From Melioribacteraceae bacterium (GTDB taxonomy: Bacteria > Bacteroidota > Ignavibacteria > Ignavibacteriales > Melioribacteraceae), in contig BQMY01000077.1 in assembly GCA_022181065.1 (NCBI GenBank), positions 62,001 through 126,000 on the forward strand: a stretch of DNA of 64,000 bases. The letters run 5' to 3'. Shown here piece by piece: positions 42,868 to 52,787 of this stretch (positions are counted from its first letter, which is position 1; every line of letters begins with the position of its first letter). The notes beneath the pieces were generated by a model. That model ran no database searches and was not told the DNA's origin. It saw only the letters and a program-made list of their open reading frames with translations. Made by a program: the position numbers and the translations under genes.

Positions 42868-45012
42868 TTACAGGTTATCAATAAAATACTGAGTTAGTTT
42901 AGTGTAAAGGTTCAACGCGTCTTTCCCGGTAACACCATGAGGGTGGTGCACATACGGATAATATTCCAGCGGTTTATTTTTAGATGTGGCTTCCTGAACA
43001 AATTTTATTGTATGCTGCCAAACCACGGTTGGATCTGATGTGCCATGTACGAGAAGAAGTTTACCATTAAGATTGTCAATATAGTTCAACAAATTCGCTT
43101 CTTCATATCCTTCCGGATTAGTCTCGGGTGTATCCATATAACGTTCGGTGTACATTATTTCGTAATATTTCCAATCGATTACAGCACCGCCGCCAACTCC
43201 AACCTTAAAGAGATCATTGCTTCTCAGCATCAGGGAGGTAGTCATAAAACCGCCGTAACTCCAGCCGAATACACCAATTCTGTCAGGATCTACAAACGGA
43301 TTTTCCATAAATTTTTTCAGCGCGAAAATCTGATCCTGTACTTCAACTGTACCCAGTTTACGGAATGTAGCCTGCTCAAAATCTCTGCCACGGTTTGCTG
43401 TGCCTCTGTTATCCATTGTAAATACAATATATCCTTCCTGAGCCATTTTCATAAACCAGAACCTGTATCTACCGTAAGCCCATGAATCTTTTACAAGCTG
43501 AACGTGAGGACCGCCGTAAGTATAAACTATAACAGGATATTTTTTTGTTGGATCAAAATCGGGAGGGTAAACGGCTCTGCAATGGAATTCAACATTCTCA
43601 TCATTTTGTACCGTGAATATTTCAGTCTTGCCGATCTTATATTCAGTCAGAGGATTATCAAATTTTTCGAGAACTTTTTCGGATTTGCCATCTACTGTTT
43701 TAACAGCGGCATAACCCGGATCATTAAGTGAACTGAATTTGTCAATGAATATCTGATTTCCTTCCTCAAATGAGATGTTATGTGATCCCTGCTCATTTGT
43801 TAGTTTGGTAATGTTTTTATCATTCAGGTTTACCGAATAGAGGTGATTTTGCTCAACGCCATCCTTTGTCGACGTAAACAAAACGTTTCCGGTTTTGTCA
43901 AAGCCGAAATATTCTTTTACAACCCAATTACCTTTTGTGATTTGATCAAGTTCCGAACCCTCTGTATTATAAAGATACATGTGTTCAAAGCCGTCTTTTT
44001 CAGTAAGCCATAAGAATTTTGAATCATCGTTCGGCAGAAAATATAGCGGATGTTCATTTTCTACATATTTGTCATTTTTTTCTTCAAACAGAGTTTTAGT
44101 GTAATTACCGCTTGAAACATCATACTCTTTTAGTTGAAAATGGTTTTGATCTCTGTTAAGGTGACCGATGTAAAAGCTACTTCCCTTTGGATGCCATGTT
44201 AGAGATGTAAGATATTGATCTTTTGGTTCCCCGGTTGCTAAATATTGAGTCTCTGATGATTCAACATTGAAAATCCCGACAGTGACTTGATGACTTGCTT
44301 GTCCGGCCATCGGATATTTTATATTTTCAAGGGTTGCCGGAGTTTCATCAAAGTTTATTATGGGATAGTCTGTTACCATTGACTCATCTTTTCGGTAGAA
44401 GGCGATATTTTTGCTGTCGGCCGACCAGTAAATACCTTTAGATATGCCAAATTCATTTCGGTGAACTGATTGTCCGTAAACTATATCTTTATTTTCTTCA
44501 TTGCTGATAGCTACAGTTTTACCATCAGAATCTACATACCAAAGATTGTTATCAATGGTGTATGCAATCTTTTTCTTATCGGGGGATAATGAAAGGTTAT
44601 CGGCATTTTCAGGAGCGGTGATAACTTTTGTTATTTCATTATTATCGATGCTGAAAAAAACATATGAAGTTTTTATTTTGAAGTAAAACTCGTTGTGACT
44701 TAGCCATTTTACTTTTGGAAATCTTGCGGGAGGCTCGATATCAACCTGTTTTAACAATCTCGCGAGCACATTTAAATACAATATGTCCTCAGTTTTTTCA
44801 GATGTAACCGAGCTTTTAGCCAAAACGAATTGTTCATTTCTATCCACAACATAAGAATACGAATCAGAGCCGGGAATAGTTGTAATTCCAGTAGGTAAAT
44901 GTGGTACAAGTCTGCCGTATGAGTGGAAAACTACATCTTCAATAGTAAAATCTTTTTGTGCAAAAACTTGAATGGATACTAAAAGGAGGGTAAAGATAAT
45001 TAAACGTTTCAT
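42868..45012 (-). CDS. Dipeptidyl peptidase IV-type S9 peptidase
   Basis: 714 residues, exported (signal ending IQVFAQ). Residues about 25-470 form the DPP-IV propeller (SADSKNIAFYRKDES, LTWHPKGSSFYIGHLNRDQN). The C-terminal alpha/beta hydrolase carries all three catalytic residues: GWSYGGF (Ser), HGTSDPTV (Asp) and HHPHGVTGKD (His). The acidic pair that binds the peptide N-terminus is not certain from reading alone. Likely cleaves dipeptides in the periplasm. It follows clpP across a terminator. Confidence 0.94.
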   Translation of the reverse strand: MKRLIIFTLLLVSIQVFAQKDFTIEDVVFHSYGRLVPHLPTGITTIPGSDSYSYVVDRNEQFVLAKSSVTSEKTEDILYLNVLARLLKQVDIEPPARFPKVKWLSHNEFYFKIKTSYVFFSIDNNEITKVITAPENADNLSLSPDKKKIAYTIDNNLWYVDSDGKTVAISNEENKDIVYGQSVHRNEFGISKGIYWSADSKNIAFYRKDESMVTDYPIINFDETPATLENIKYPMAGQASHQVTVGIFNVESSETQYLATGEPKDQYLTSLTWHPKGSSFYIGHLNRDQNHFQLKEYDVSSGNYTKTLFEEKNDKYVENEHPLYFLPNDDSKFLWLTEKDGFEHMYLYNTEGSELDQITKGNWVVKEYFGFDKTGNVLFTSTKDGVEQNHLYSVNLNDKNITKLTNEQGSHNISFEEGNQIFIDKFSSLNDPGYAAVKTVDGKSEKVLEKFDNPLTEYKIGKTEIFTVQNDENVEFHCRAVYPPDFDPTKKYPVIVYTYGGPHVQLVKDSWAYGRYRFWFMKMAQEGYIVFTMDNRGTANRGRDFEQATFRKLGTVEVQDQIFALKKFMENPFVDPDRIGVFGWSYGGFMTTSLMLRSNDLFKVGVGGGAVIDWKYYEIMYTERYMDTPETNPEGYEEANLLNYIDNLNGKLLLVHGTSDPTVVWQHTIKFVQEATSKNKPLEYYPYVHHPHGVTGKDALNLYTKLTQYFIDNL

Positions 45013-45025
45013 TATTACTCCGGAA

Positions 45026-45092
45026 ATAAAAAAAGGGGTTAAATTTATTACTACTACAATATAATATAGTGGTAAATAAAAATTAACCCCTT
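45026..45092 (-). terminator. Terminator of clpP
   Basis: Ten-bp stem TTAACCCCTT / AAGGGGTTAA enclosing a 40-base AT-rich loop, with a long T run on the minus strand before the peptidase start. Confidence 0.7.
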
Positions 45093-45112
45093 CAAATAAA
45101 ATGAAGTTATAT

Positions 45113-45727
45113 TTATTTAATCGGCAATCTCGATTCGAGAATATTGTCGATTAATTTATATTCTTTTGCTTCTTCAGCAGAAAGATAATAATCGCGGTCG
45201 CAATCTTTGGCAATTTGCTCCATTGGTTTTTCAGTATGTTTGGAGAGTATTTTGTAAAGCGTGTCACGAGTTTTAATCATTTCTTTTGCATGGATTTCAA
45301 TATCAGTTGTTTGACCCTGCAGTCCACCAATCCAAGGCTGATGGATCATAATTTTTGAATGGGGGAGGGAAGTACGTTTCCCGGCCGCTCCACCTGCGAG
45401 AAGCACTGCACCCATACTTGCCGCTAAACCTACACAAATAGTAGCAACGTCGGGCTTGATGTAACGCATTGTATCATAAATCGCCAGACCTGCGGAAACA
45501 CTACCGCCTGGTGAATTTACATATAACTTTATATCTTTTTCGGGATCTTCCGCTTCGAGAAACAAAAGCTGTGCAATTACCAAACTGGCAACATGATCGT
45601 CAACTCCGCTACCGAGGAAAATGATCCTCTCACGAAGGAGACGTGAAAATATATCCATACCACGTTCACCACGACCGGTCTGCTCAATAACGTAAGGTAC
45701 CAACTGATTTAAGATTTCACCTTTCAT
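45113..45727 (-). CDS. clpP: ATP-dependent Clp protease proteolytic subunit
   Basis: 204 residues, standard ClpP. Catalytic triad in place: GLAASMGA (Ser104), KIMIHQP (His129) and [13 protein letters not shown] (Asp179). A short N-terminal propeptide-like extension ([22 protein letters not shown]) precedes the YSRLL-like [13 protein letters not shown]. It is 32 bp after tig. clpX does not follow; a terminator and an unrelated peptidase do. Confidence 0.98.
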   Translation of the reverse strand: MKGEILNQLVPYVIEQTGRGERGMDIFSRLLRERIIFLGSGVDDHVASLVIAQLLFLEAEDPEKDIKLYVNSPGGSVSAGLAIYDTMRYIKPDVATICVGLAASMGAVLLAGGAAGKRTSLPHSKIMIHQPWIGGLQGQTTDIEIHAKEMIKTRDTLYKILSKHTEKPMEQIAKDCDRDYYLSAEEAKEYKLIDNILESRLPIK

Positions 45728-45759
45728 AGAAAATTCCTTTTAATTCTGAAAACCTGCTA

Positions 45760-47082
45760 TTATTCTTCTGATTTATCTTCAGATTCTTTGGCCGCTTCCT
45801 GATTCTCTTTTGCTTTCTCTTCAGCGTCCACTTCCTTAACAACGGCATTGTCTTTCAGAAAATTCAATATTTTGTCATCAAGTAAAGAATCTTTTCTGCC
45901 CGATTCTTTATAGTAGTTTACAAGTTTGTCAACAGAGATACCGGTTTTTTCTGCGTCTTTGGCGGCCATTTCCTTAAGATCATCATCGTTAACGGTGATT
46001 TCTTCAACTCTGGCAATATTTTCAAGTATTATTTGCCATTTTGCGGTGAACTCGGCTCTGGGAGCAGCTTGCTCATTTAACAGAACATCATGCACCATTT
46101 GACCCTGACGTTTGGCATTTTCTTTTTCCATCTTGATGATGTTTTCTCTGATCGAATCTACATACCCGGATGGAGGGGTGAAATCATTATTTTCAACTAT
46201 TTTATTGATCAAAGCGTTTGTGAATAGATCATCCGACTGCTTCTCATTGTATTTATCAAATTCTTCTTTTATGATCGCTTTCAATTCATCCATATTGGAG
46301 GCTTTGTCGCGTGATACTTTTTTGAAGAATTCTTCATTTTCTTCAGGTGATACTATTTTTTCAATATTTTTAACTTCTACATCGTAGTGATAATCAACTT
46401 TATGAACTTCTTCACCATGCATATGTTCATCTACAAAGTGGAATTTGAAAGTCTCACCAACTTTTTTACCCTGAGAGTTTTCGAACAAATCAGGATGTAC
46501 GTTCGGATCGTTAAGATTTACATCGAGATTTTCTTTTTTGGTACCATCAACAGGAGTGCCATTTTCATCAACTCTCTGAAGATCAAGATTTACCTTGACA
46601 TCTTTCCCTTCAACTACATCGGTTTCTTCAAATGAGGAATTTGACTGTTTCAAACGGGCAATTTCACCATCAATATCTTCATCTCTGATTTTGAAGATTA
46701 TTTTTTCAACTTCGACACCTTTATAATCTTTAACTTCCAATTCCGGTTTGACCTGGAATTTAACTTTGAAGGTAAGTTGTTTTTCTTTTTCGTAATTAAG
46801 GTCTGTTAGAGAGGGGGTATTAACCGGCTGTAATTCTGAAGATTTCATTACCTCGAAAAATTTGTCATTGGCAATATCTTCACAAGCCTTATATTCGATT
46901 GCTTCACCATACATCTTCTTTATCATTCCCATTGGAACTTTACCCTTTCTAAAGCCGGGCATGGCAATGTTTTTTCTCTCTTTGTGGTAAGCCTCTTCTA
47001 ATTCTTTTTTAATTTCATCGTAACCTAAAATAACTTCAATTTCCTTTTCAATATCGGAAATTTTATTGATCCTGGTATCCAA
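45760..47082 (-). CDS. tig: Trigger factor
   Basis: 440 residues: ribosome-binding N-domain with MPGFRKGKVPMGMIKKMYG (signature GFRKGK-P), a PPIase-like middle domain (about 145-245; KDVKVNLDLQRVDENG) that looks divergent, and the C-terminal chaperone domain with an acidic Glu/Lys tail. Start is TTG at 47082 with acgagg eight bases upstream; no ATG is available nearby. Ribosome-associated folding of nascent chains. clpP follows, the common order. Confidence 0.95.
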   Translation of the reverse strand: MDTRINKISDIEKEIEVILGYDEIKKELEEAYHKERKNIAMPGFRKGKVPMGMIKKMYGEAIEYKACEDIANDKFFEVMKSSELQPVNTPSLTDLNYEKEKQLTFKVKFQVKPELEVKDYKGVEVEKIIFKIRDEDIDGEIARLKQSNSSFEETDVVEGKDVKVNLDLQRVDENGTPVDGTKKENLDVNLNDPNVHPDLFENSQGKKVGETFKFHFVDEHMHGEEVHKVDYHYDVEVKNIEKIVSPEENEEFFKKVSRDKASNMDELKAIIKEEFDKYNEKQSDDLFTNALINKIVENNDFTPPSGYVDSIRENIIKMEKENAKRQGQMVHDVLLNEQAAPRAEFTAKWQIILENIARVEEITVNDDDLKEMAAKDAEKTGISVDKLVNYYKESGRKDSLLDDKILNFLKDNAVVKEVDAEEKAKENQEAAKESEDKSEE

Positions 47083-47134
47083 ATTAACCTCGTAAATTAT
47101 TATGGTAAGTATAAGGAAGAGAAAAAAAAGATTG

Positions 47135-47216
47135 TACGAGTGGAGGGACTCGAACCCCCAAGCCTCTCGGCACTAGATCCTAAGTCTAGCGTGTCTACCA
47201 ATTTCACCACACTCGC
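47135..47216 (-). tRNA. tRNA-Leu (anticodon UAG)
   Basis: 82-nt class II cloverleaf on the minus strand. Acceptor GCGAGTG / CACTCGT (with a terminal G-U), anticodon loop CTTAGGA in stem CTAGA / TCTAG, variable arm GCC-gaga-GGC, T arm GGTTCGAGTCC. CCA is not encoded. Confidence 0.95.
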
Positions 47217-47437
47217 ATCTCTTTGCAGAATTTTAATAACAACAGATTTCAAATATAATAACAATCCTATCGAAACAAAAACAAAAAATAAAAATAAATA
47301 AATATTTTTTCAGTTCGTTGTGATAAACTGAAATAATATTGGAACAGAACAGTATTAACGCTAAAGAAATTAGTGACGTTGAGTTGAGAAATTTATTATA
47401 TTAGAATTCAGTTTGCTCATCAAAAATACGGGATTTG

Positions 47438-49339
47438 ATGGAAGATTTAGTAGGCGTAATTGTTGATAATTACAAGATAGTTTCAACCCTTGGTAAGGGT
47501 GGAATGGGTATTGTTTATAAAGGGTACGATACCAAACTTGACCGCGAAGTTGCAATAAAGATGATGTCTTCAAAGATGTTTGAAAATGAACGCAATATTG
47601 AGCGGTTTAAAAGAGAGGCGAAAAATCAGGCGAAGATGCTTCATCAGAATATCGTGACGGTATATGGTTTTATTGAATACTCTGATCTGCTTGGTATCGT
47701 AATGGAGTACGTTGAAGGTGAAAGCCTTGAAAAAGTAATTTATCGTCAAAAGAAATTCAGCTTGTTTGACACAGTCTATATCATGCGTCAAATCTTTTCA
47801 GGGTTACATCTTGCCCATAACAAAGGGTTTGTTCACAGGGATATTAAACCTTCAAATATAATCTTGAATAACGAAGGTATCTCCAAAATAATGGATTTTG
47901 GTATTTCTAAATCAGCTTCCGATAAACGGTTTACCAAAACCGGTTCAAAAATTGGTACTGTTTATTATATGAGTCCGGAACAGATAAATGGTGAGGAGGT
48001 TACGCATCTATCCGATATCTATTCCCTGGGCTGCACCATATATGAAATGCTAAGCGGTGTGCCTCCATTTTATTACAAGAGTGAGTATGAAATAATGGAT
48101 GCTCACATGAACAAGATGCCTACACCATTATCTCAGTTAATTCCCGGAATGCCTCCACTGGTTGATGATATTGTTTTCAGAGCGATGAGCAAAAACCCGT
48201 ATGACAGATACAATTCTTGTGAAGAATTCAGCAGAGCTTTAGATCATATAGAAAAATATATTGAAGATGTTAAAATTCAATCCGCAAAAAGAGAAGAATC
48301 CAAAAAGACCAAAACCAAAACTTTTTCATTATTTGGTGTGGTTGGGTTTGTTGTAGTCATTTTGATTGTTTCATTTTTAATTCTGAATCAGGCAAAAGAT
48401 TTGCTGCAAAGTGGAAAAATTGAAGAATTTGACCGTGAACACAATATCCAGTCGATGTTTAACGATAACAAAGTTGGAGAAGATGTTAAAGTTAGTAAAA
48501 GATATACCGGTGTATATAATGAGCTTAACTCCATCCAGATATTGAGGAATAACAACGCTTTTATCACTGCCGATTCGGGGCTGATATTGAAATCAACTAA
48601 CGGTGGTCAATCCTGGGACAAGGTTCGTTTACCGGGCAAAAATATTTTATATGATTCATTTTTCTTTGGAAGTGGAAGAGGATTTATTGTTGGAGACGGT
48701 TCTTATTGTATTTCCACAATAGATTATCTCAGAAATTTTGAAAAAATAAATATGCCACCCGGCTATACTTTACTTAACGTAGAATTTATTGATACAAAAG
48801 TTGGATTTATTACAGGAAGCCTCGGTCTTGTTATGCGTACCCTTGATGGAGGTATGACGTGGGAAAGAATTCGTGTTGAAACTTCCCAAAATCTTTATGA
48901 TATAGCCTTCGCTGACAAAAAAACGGGTTACATAGTAGGTTGGGATGGTGTAATTCTAAAAACTACCAATCTTGGTCAGAGCTGGGAGTCGCTCCCGAAA
49001 TTCACCAACAAGTACCTTAAATCGATCGATTTTCTTGATGATGATACCGGTGTAATTGTTGGAGGTGGAGGAACCATCTATAAAACAAACAATGGTGGTT
49101 CACGCTGGAACGAAATAAAACCACCACAGGTAGCAAGTTTTCAGAGTGTGAAGTTTATTAATGATGACCTTGCGCTTATTACCGCAAATAAGGGTCTGAT
49201 TCTACGATCAAAGGATGACGGAACTACATGGCGGGTAATAAAATCAGGAGTTTACACTAATCTTAATGATATAGCCGTAACTTCGGGGAACCAGGTTTAT
49301 GTTGTCGGTGTAAATGGTACGATATTAAAATTGTTCTAA
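47438..49339 (+). CDS. Transmembrane Ser/Thr kinase with extracellular Ycf48/BNR-type propeller
   Basis: 633 residues from ATG at 47438 (a TTG three bases earlier is also possible). Residues about 12-270 are a complete PknB-type kinase: GKGGMG (19-24), Lys41, Glu60, HRDIKPSN (Asp135), DFG (153-155) and GTVYYMSPEQ. A basic linker leads to one membrane helix (about 292-313). The outer part (about 345-633) has repeated units such as GLILKSTNGGQSWDKV, VMRTLDGGMTWERI, VILKTTNLGQSWESL and TIYKTNNGGSRWNEI, the Ycf48/photosynthesis-system-II-assembly BNR fold. Probably a sensor kinase whose ligand is detected outside the cytoplasm. murA follows 15 bp downstream. The 220-bp gap before it holds no gene. 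Confidence 0.9.
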   Translation: MEDLVGVIVDNYKIVSTLGKGGMGIVYKGYDTKLDREVAIKMMSSKMFENERNIERFKREAKNQAKMLHQNIVTVYGFIEYSDLLGIVMEYVEGESLEKVIYRQKKFSLFDTVYIMRQIFSGLHLAHNKGFVHRDIKPSNIILNNEGISKIMDFGISKSASDKRFTKTGSKIGTVYYMSPEQINGEEVTHLSDIYSLGCTIYEMLSGVPPFYYKSEYEIMDAHMNKMPTPLSQLIPGMPPLVDDIVFRAMSKNPYDRYNSCEEFSRALDHIEKYIEDVKIQSAKREESKKTKTKTFSLFGVVGFVVVILIVSFLILNQAKDLLQSGKIEEFDREHNIQSMFNDNKVGEDVKVSKRYTGVYNELNSIQILRNNNAFITADSGLILKSTNGGQSWDKVRLPGKNILYDSFFFGSGRGFIVGDGSYCISTIDYLRNFEKINMPPGYTLLNVEFIDTKVGFITGSLGLVMRTLDGGMTWERIRVETSQNLYDIAFADKKTGYIVGWDGVILKTTNLGQSWESLPKFTNKYLKSIDFLDDDTGVIVGGGGTIYKTNNGGSRWNEIKPPQVASFQSVKFINDDLALITANKGLILRSKDDGTTWRVIKSGVYTNLNDIAVTSGNQVYVVGVNGTILKLF

Positions 49340-49354
49340 TGAAAAGGATCTAGT

Positions 49355-50620
49355 TTGGATAAGTTTGTAATTAATGGTGGTAAAGCTCTCAACGGAAGTG
49401 TAAAAGTCAGCGGCGCAAAGAACTCTTCTTTAGCGATTATGCCCGCGGCATTACTCAACAATGGTTTGAACAGTTTTACCAACATTCCGGAAGTGAATGA
49501 TATTTATACAATGATTAAATTGCTCAATTTTCTGGGCGTTGAATCTGAATTTGACGGCTCAAACCTCAAACTGGATACAACTAATATTTCGGAATTAACA
49601 GCGCCTTATGAGCATGTGAAAAAAATGCGCGCCTCGGTATATGTTTTAGGTCCGCTTCTTGCTCGTTACGGGTTTGCAAAAGTATCGATGCCGGGTGGTT
49701 GCGCGTGGGGACCACGCCCCATCAATCTGCATCTCGAGGCAATGGAGAAATTGGGTGCGGAAATATTACTCGAGCAGGGATATATTGTAGCAAAGGCGAA
49801 GAAACTTCATGGAGCGAAAATTCACTTTGACGTATCATCTGTTGGCGCTACCGGGAACGCACTAATGGCAGCGGTTCTCGCCGAAGGTTCATCCGTTATA
49901 ACCAATGCCGCGATAGAACCTGAGATTACAGCACTTGTGAAGTATCTTGCTGGTATGGGCGCGAAAATTTCGGGTGTTGGTACCAGTACTCTTGAAATAG
50001 AAGGTGTGAAAGAATTGTCACCTGCGAAAGCAGACAATATTTATGACCGAATTGAAGCCGGAACGCTCCTGATCGCAGGCGCGATGACGCATGGTAAGGT
50101 TTCGATCTATTATCCGGAACAGGATAATCTTTCTGCTGTTTTAACAAAATTGGAAGACAGCGGAGTGAAGTTATCTTACAATGATAATAATATCCTCCTC
50201 GATGCTACTGATAGCGAAATTAAAAATGTTGATGTTACTACCGCAATTTTCCCCGGTTTTCCTACAGATATGCAGGCACAGTGGACCGCATACATGTGTG
50301 TCGCAAATGGTGCTTCCACAATTACAGATAATATATATTTTGACCGATTCAAACATGTCCCTGAATTGAACCGACTTGGAGCTGATATTGAAAATATCAA
50401 AAACAGTTCTATTGTACGCGGATCCGCGAAACTTAAAGGCGCGAAAGTAATGTCAACCGATTTAAGGGCAAGCGCGAGTCTGGTTCTCGGTGGACTTGCG
50501 GCAAAGGGAACTACTGAAGTTCTCAGAATTTATCACCTCGACAGGGGATACCAGAGAATTGAAGAAAAACTTCGCTCTCTTGGTGCGGACATAGAGAGGA
50601 TTCAAACGAAAGAATATTAG
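49355..50620 (+). CDS. murA: UDP-N-acetylglucosamine 1-carboxyvinyltransferase
   Basis: 421 residues. First committed step of peptidoglycan synthesis. GAKNSSL with Lys22, PGGCAWGPRPINLHL with the catalytic Cys116 (the fosfomycin target), and TAIFPGFPTDMQAQW are all present. Start is TTG at 49355 with aaaagga upstream. It lies between the kinase gene (15 bp) and the membrane metallopeptidase gene (one base), suggesting one transcript and a possible cell-envelope link for all three. Confidence 0.97.
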   Translation: MDKFVINGGKALNGSVKVSGAKNSSLAIMPAALLNNGLNSFTNIPEVNDIYTMIKLLNFLGVESEFDGSNLKLDTTNISELTAPYEHVKKMRASVYVLGPLLARYGFAKVSMPGGCAWGPRPINLHLEAMEKLGAEILLEQGYIVAKAKKLHGAKIHFDVSSVGATGNALMAAVLAEGSSVITNAAIEPEITALVKYLAGMGAKISGVGTSTLEIEGVKELSPAKADNIYDRIEAGTLLIAGAMTHGKVSIYYPEQDNLSAVLTKLEDSGVKLSYNDNNILLDATDSEIKNVDVTTAIFPGFPTDMQAQWTAYMCVANGASTITDNIYFDRFKHVPELNRLGADIENIKNSSIVRGSAKLKGAKVMSTDLRASASLVLGGLAAKGTTEVLRIYHLDRGYQRIEEKLRSLGADIERIQTKEY

Positions 50621-50621
50621 T

Positions 50622-52787
50622 TTGAAAACACTATTTCAGAATCGAAAGTATATGATAATGGGGGGAATATTGATTCTCCTCAATATTATATTTGTAAACC
50701 TGCCATTGCTTAATGTCGTTGGATATGAGTTCTCGGTTGTAAACGCGTTAGTGTTATATCTTTTGGGTGGCATTATAGCTTTAGCGCGGGAATTCCCATT
50801 TTCTGCCGGTAATCTCGGCAAGATAGTTCTCCTTCTTTTAATCCCTCTGATTCCCGGACTTTTCGGAAATTATTTATTAAGTGTTTGTCCCCTCAGTGAT
50901 TCAATCTGGTTTTATTTTATAATTGCCATTCCTGCAATGTTTATAGGAATTTCTACAGGGATAATCGCAACAGTGATAACTTTGAAGTACAGGATATTGC
51001 TCTTTATCTTTTTTACTGTGATGATGGTTTTATCACCTTTGGAAGAATTGTACTTCAATCCGCAGGTTTATTTTTATAATCCGATAATAGCCTATTATCC
51101 CGGTGTGATTTATGATGAGTTAATTACGGTGGATTTTAAACTGGTGATTTACCGACTGTTGAATATCGGCTTTTTCAGTGGTGTACTCTATTTTTTACTT
51201 AAATACCAAAAACTTGCACAGAAATTAGTGGTGGTGCTATCGGGATTGATACTTCTTTTACTATTTTCACTTCTCAAACCTATTTTGGGTTTTGAAACTG
51301 ACATATCAAGGATCAAATCCGAGTTAGGGGCTGCCAGTAATACGGAGCATTTTATTATTTTCCATTCAGATTCCCTTACCGAAAAAGAAGTGAAATCACT
51401 CAAATGGGAACATGAGTATTATTATGATCTTCTTTCAAAAGATACCGGATTTGAAACAAGCAATAAAATTACATCATTTGTATTTGAAGACCGTAAAACA
51501 AAAAAAGAACTGATTGGTGCGGGAAACGCAGAAGTTGCAAAACCGTGGTTGGGGCAAGTGTATATAGAGCGATCTTCCATACAGGGTAGCCTGCGGCACG
51601 AACTTGCTCATGTATTTAGCGCGGAAGTTGGGAATGGTCTGCTTCGATTACCAGAGGGATTTAATCCGGCGATGATAGAGGGTTACGCGATGGTCTTTGA
51701 AGATGACTTTCGTGGCGAACCCATATATAACATGGCTGCCCTCGCAAAACATAAAGGATTTAACTTGCCGATAGAGTCGTTATTTAGCGGATTTAACTTT
51801 TTTGGCAGCTATAGTGGTTTATCCTATCTCTACTCGGGAGCGTTCCTGAAATATTTAAGGGAAAACTATAATCCGGATATAGTTAATAAATTATATGGCG
51901 ACGCTGATTTTGATAAGTACACAGGTAAATCGATTCAAGCACTTGGTGAAGAGTTCAATCTATTCCTCGATTCGGTAAAGTACGATTATAATCAACATAC
52001 AGCAAATCTTCATTTTGGCTACAAACCATTAATAAAGAAGATTTGTCCGAGATACCTGGCATCGGAACTTCAAAATACAACAGAACTTCTTTTTAAGGGT
52101 GATACCACGGCAGCTCTTAAAAATTATGATGACCTGCTTCTTTATTCAGAGAATTACAATGTTTTGCGAAACTATTTTAACTTATTATTAAAGGCAGAAA
52201 AGAGTGAAAAGGCGGATTCAATCCTTGCGGAAAGGATGGAACAGTTCAGGGGAACCGGTTATTTTTATAACCTTCGATTACTGAAAGCCAAGTCATTAAT
52301 ATATTATGGTAATATTTCGGGCGCGGTAGCTCAGCTTGATTCTCTGATATTTGAAAACCCATCATCAGGATATACTGCCGCAGCAAAAATGATGAAATAT
52401 ATCACCAAAACAGAACCAAACCCGGATCGATTTTGGAATTCTCCCGATACCGTTAAAGAGGAAAAACTTTTATCTTATCTGGAGAATGGTTTATATTTCG
52501 GGTTTGTTTTTGAATATCTTGAGTTAATTGAAGAAAAATGGACTGAAGAAGAGCAGAACCTGTTCCTGCAGAATATGATAAACAAATATGAAGATGAAAT
52601 TACCCCTCGCGATTTATGGGTGGTATCAAATTACTATTATGGTAAATACGATTATGAACTTGCGAAGAAGTATTTAATCCGATTATTAAAATTAACAGAA
52701 AGCGATACGATGAAATGGAAAGCGGAGAAGCTACTTATGAAAGTTAACCGTTTTGCATTGTTGACTGAAATGAGTGAAAATGGATAG
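50622..52787 (+). CDS. Unassigned membrane protein with gluzincin-like metallopeptidase and TPR-like region
   Basis: 721 residues from TTG at 50622 (ATG at 50652 is an alternative). About seven membrane helices fill residues 10-225. Residues about 235-460 resemble a peptidase_MA-like domain with HELAH (His326, His330) and Glu353 in EGYAM, 22 residues after the motif, as in gluzincins. The C-terminal 250 residues are helical with TPR-like pairs (LLLKAEKSEKADSILAERM; RLLKAKSLIYYGNISGAVAQL). The combination was not recognised. It starts one base after murA and overlaps the CCA-adding enzyme. Confidence 0.72.
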   Translation: MKTLFQNRKYMIMGGILILLNIIFVNLPLLNVVGYEFSVVNALVLYLLGGIIALAREFPFSAGNLGKIVLLLLIPLIPGLFGNYLLSVCPLSDSIWFYFIIAIPAMFIGISTGIIATVITLKYRILLFIFFTVMMVLSPLEELYFNPQVYFYNPIIAYYPGVIYDELITVDFKLVIYRLLNIGFFSGVLYFLLKYQKLAQKLVVVLSGLILLLLFSLLKPILGFETDISRIKSELGAASNTEHFIIFHSDSLTEKEVKSLKWEHEYYYDLLSKDTGFETSNKITSFVFEDRKTKKELIGAGNAEVAKPWLGQVYIERSSIQGSLRHELAHVFSAEVGNGLLRLPEGFNPAMIEGYAMVFEDDFRGEPIYNMAALAKHKGFNLPIESLFSGFNFFGSYSGLSYLYSGAFLKYLRENYNPDIVNKLYGDADFDKYTGKSIQALGEEFNLFLDSVKYDYNQHTANLHFGYKPLIKKICPRYLASELQNTTELLFKGDTTAALKNYDDLLLYSENYNVLRNYFNLLLKAEKSEKADSILAERMEQFRGTGYFYNLRLLKAKSLIYYGNISGAVAQLDSLIFENPSSGYTAAAKMMKYITKTEPNPDRFWNSPDTVKEEKLLSYLENGLYFGFVFEYLELIEEKWTEEEQNLFLQNMINKYEDEITPRDLWVVSNYYYGKYDYELAKKYLIRLLKLTESDTMKWKAEKLLMKVNRFALLTEMSENG

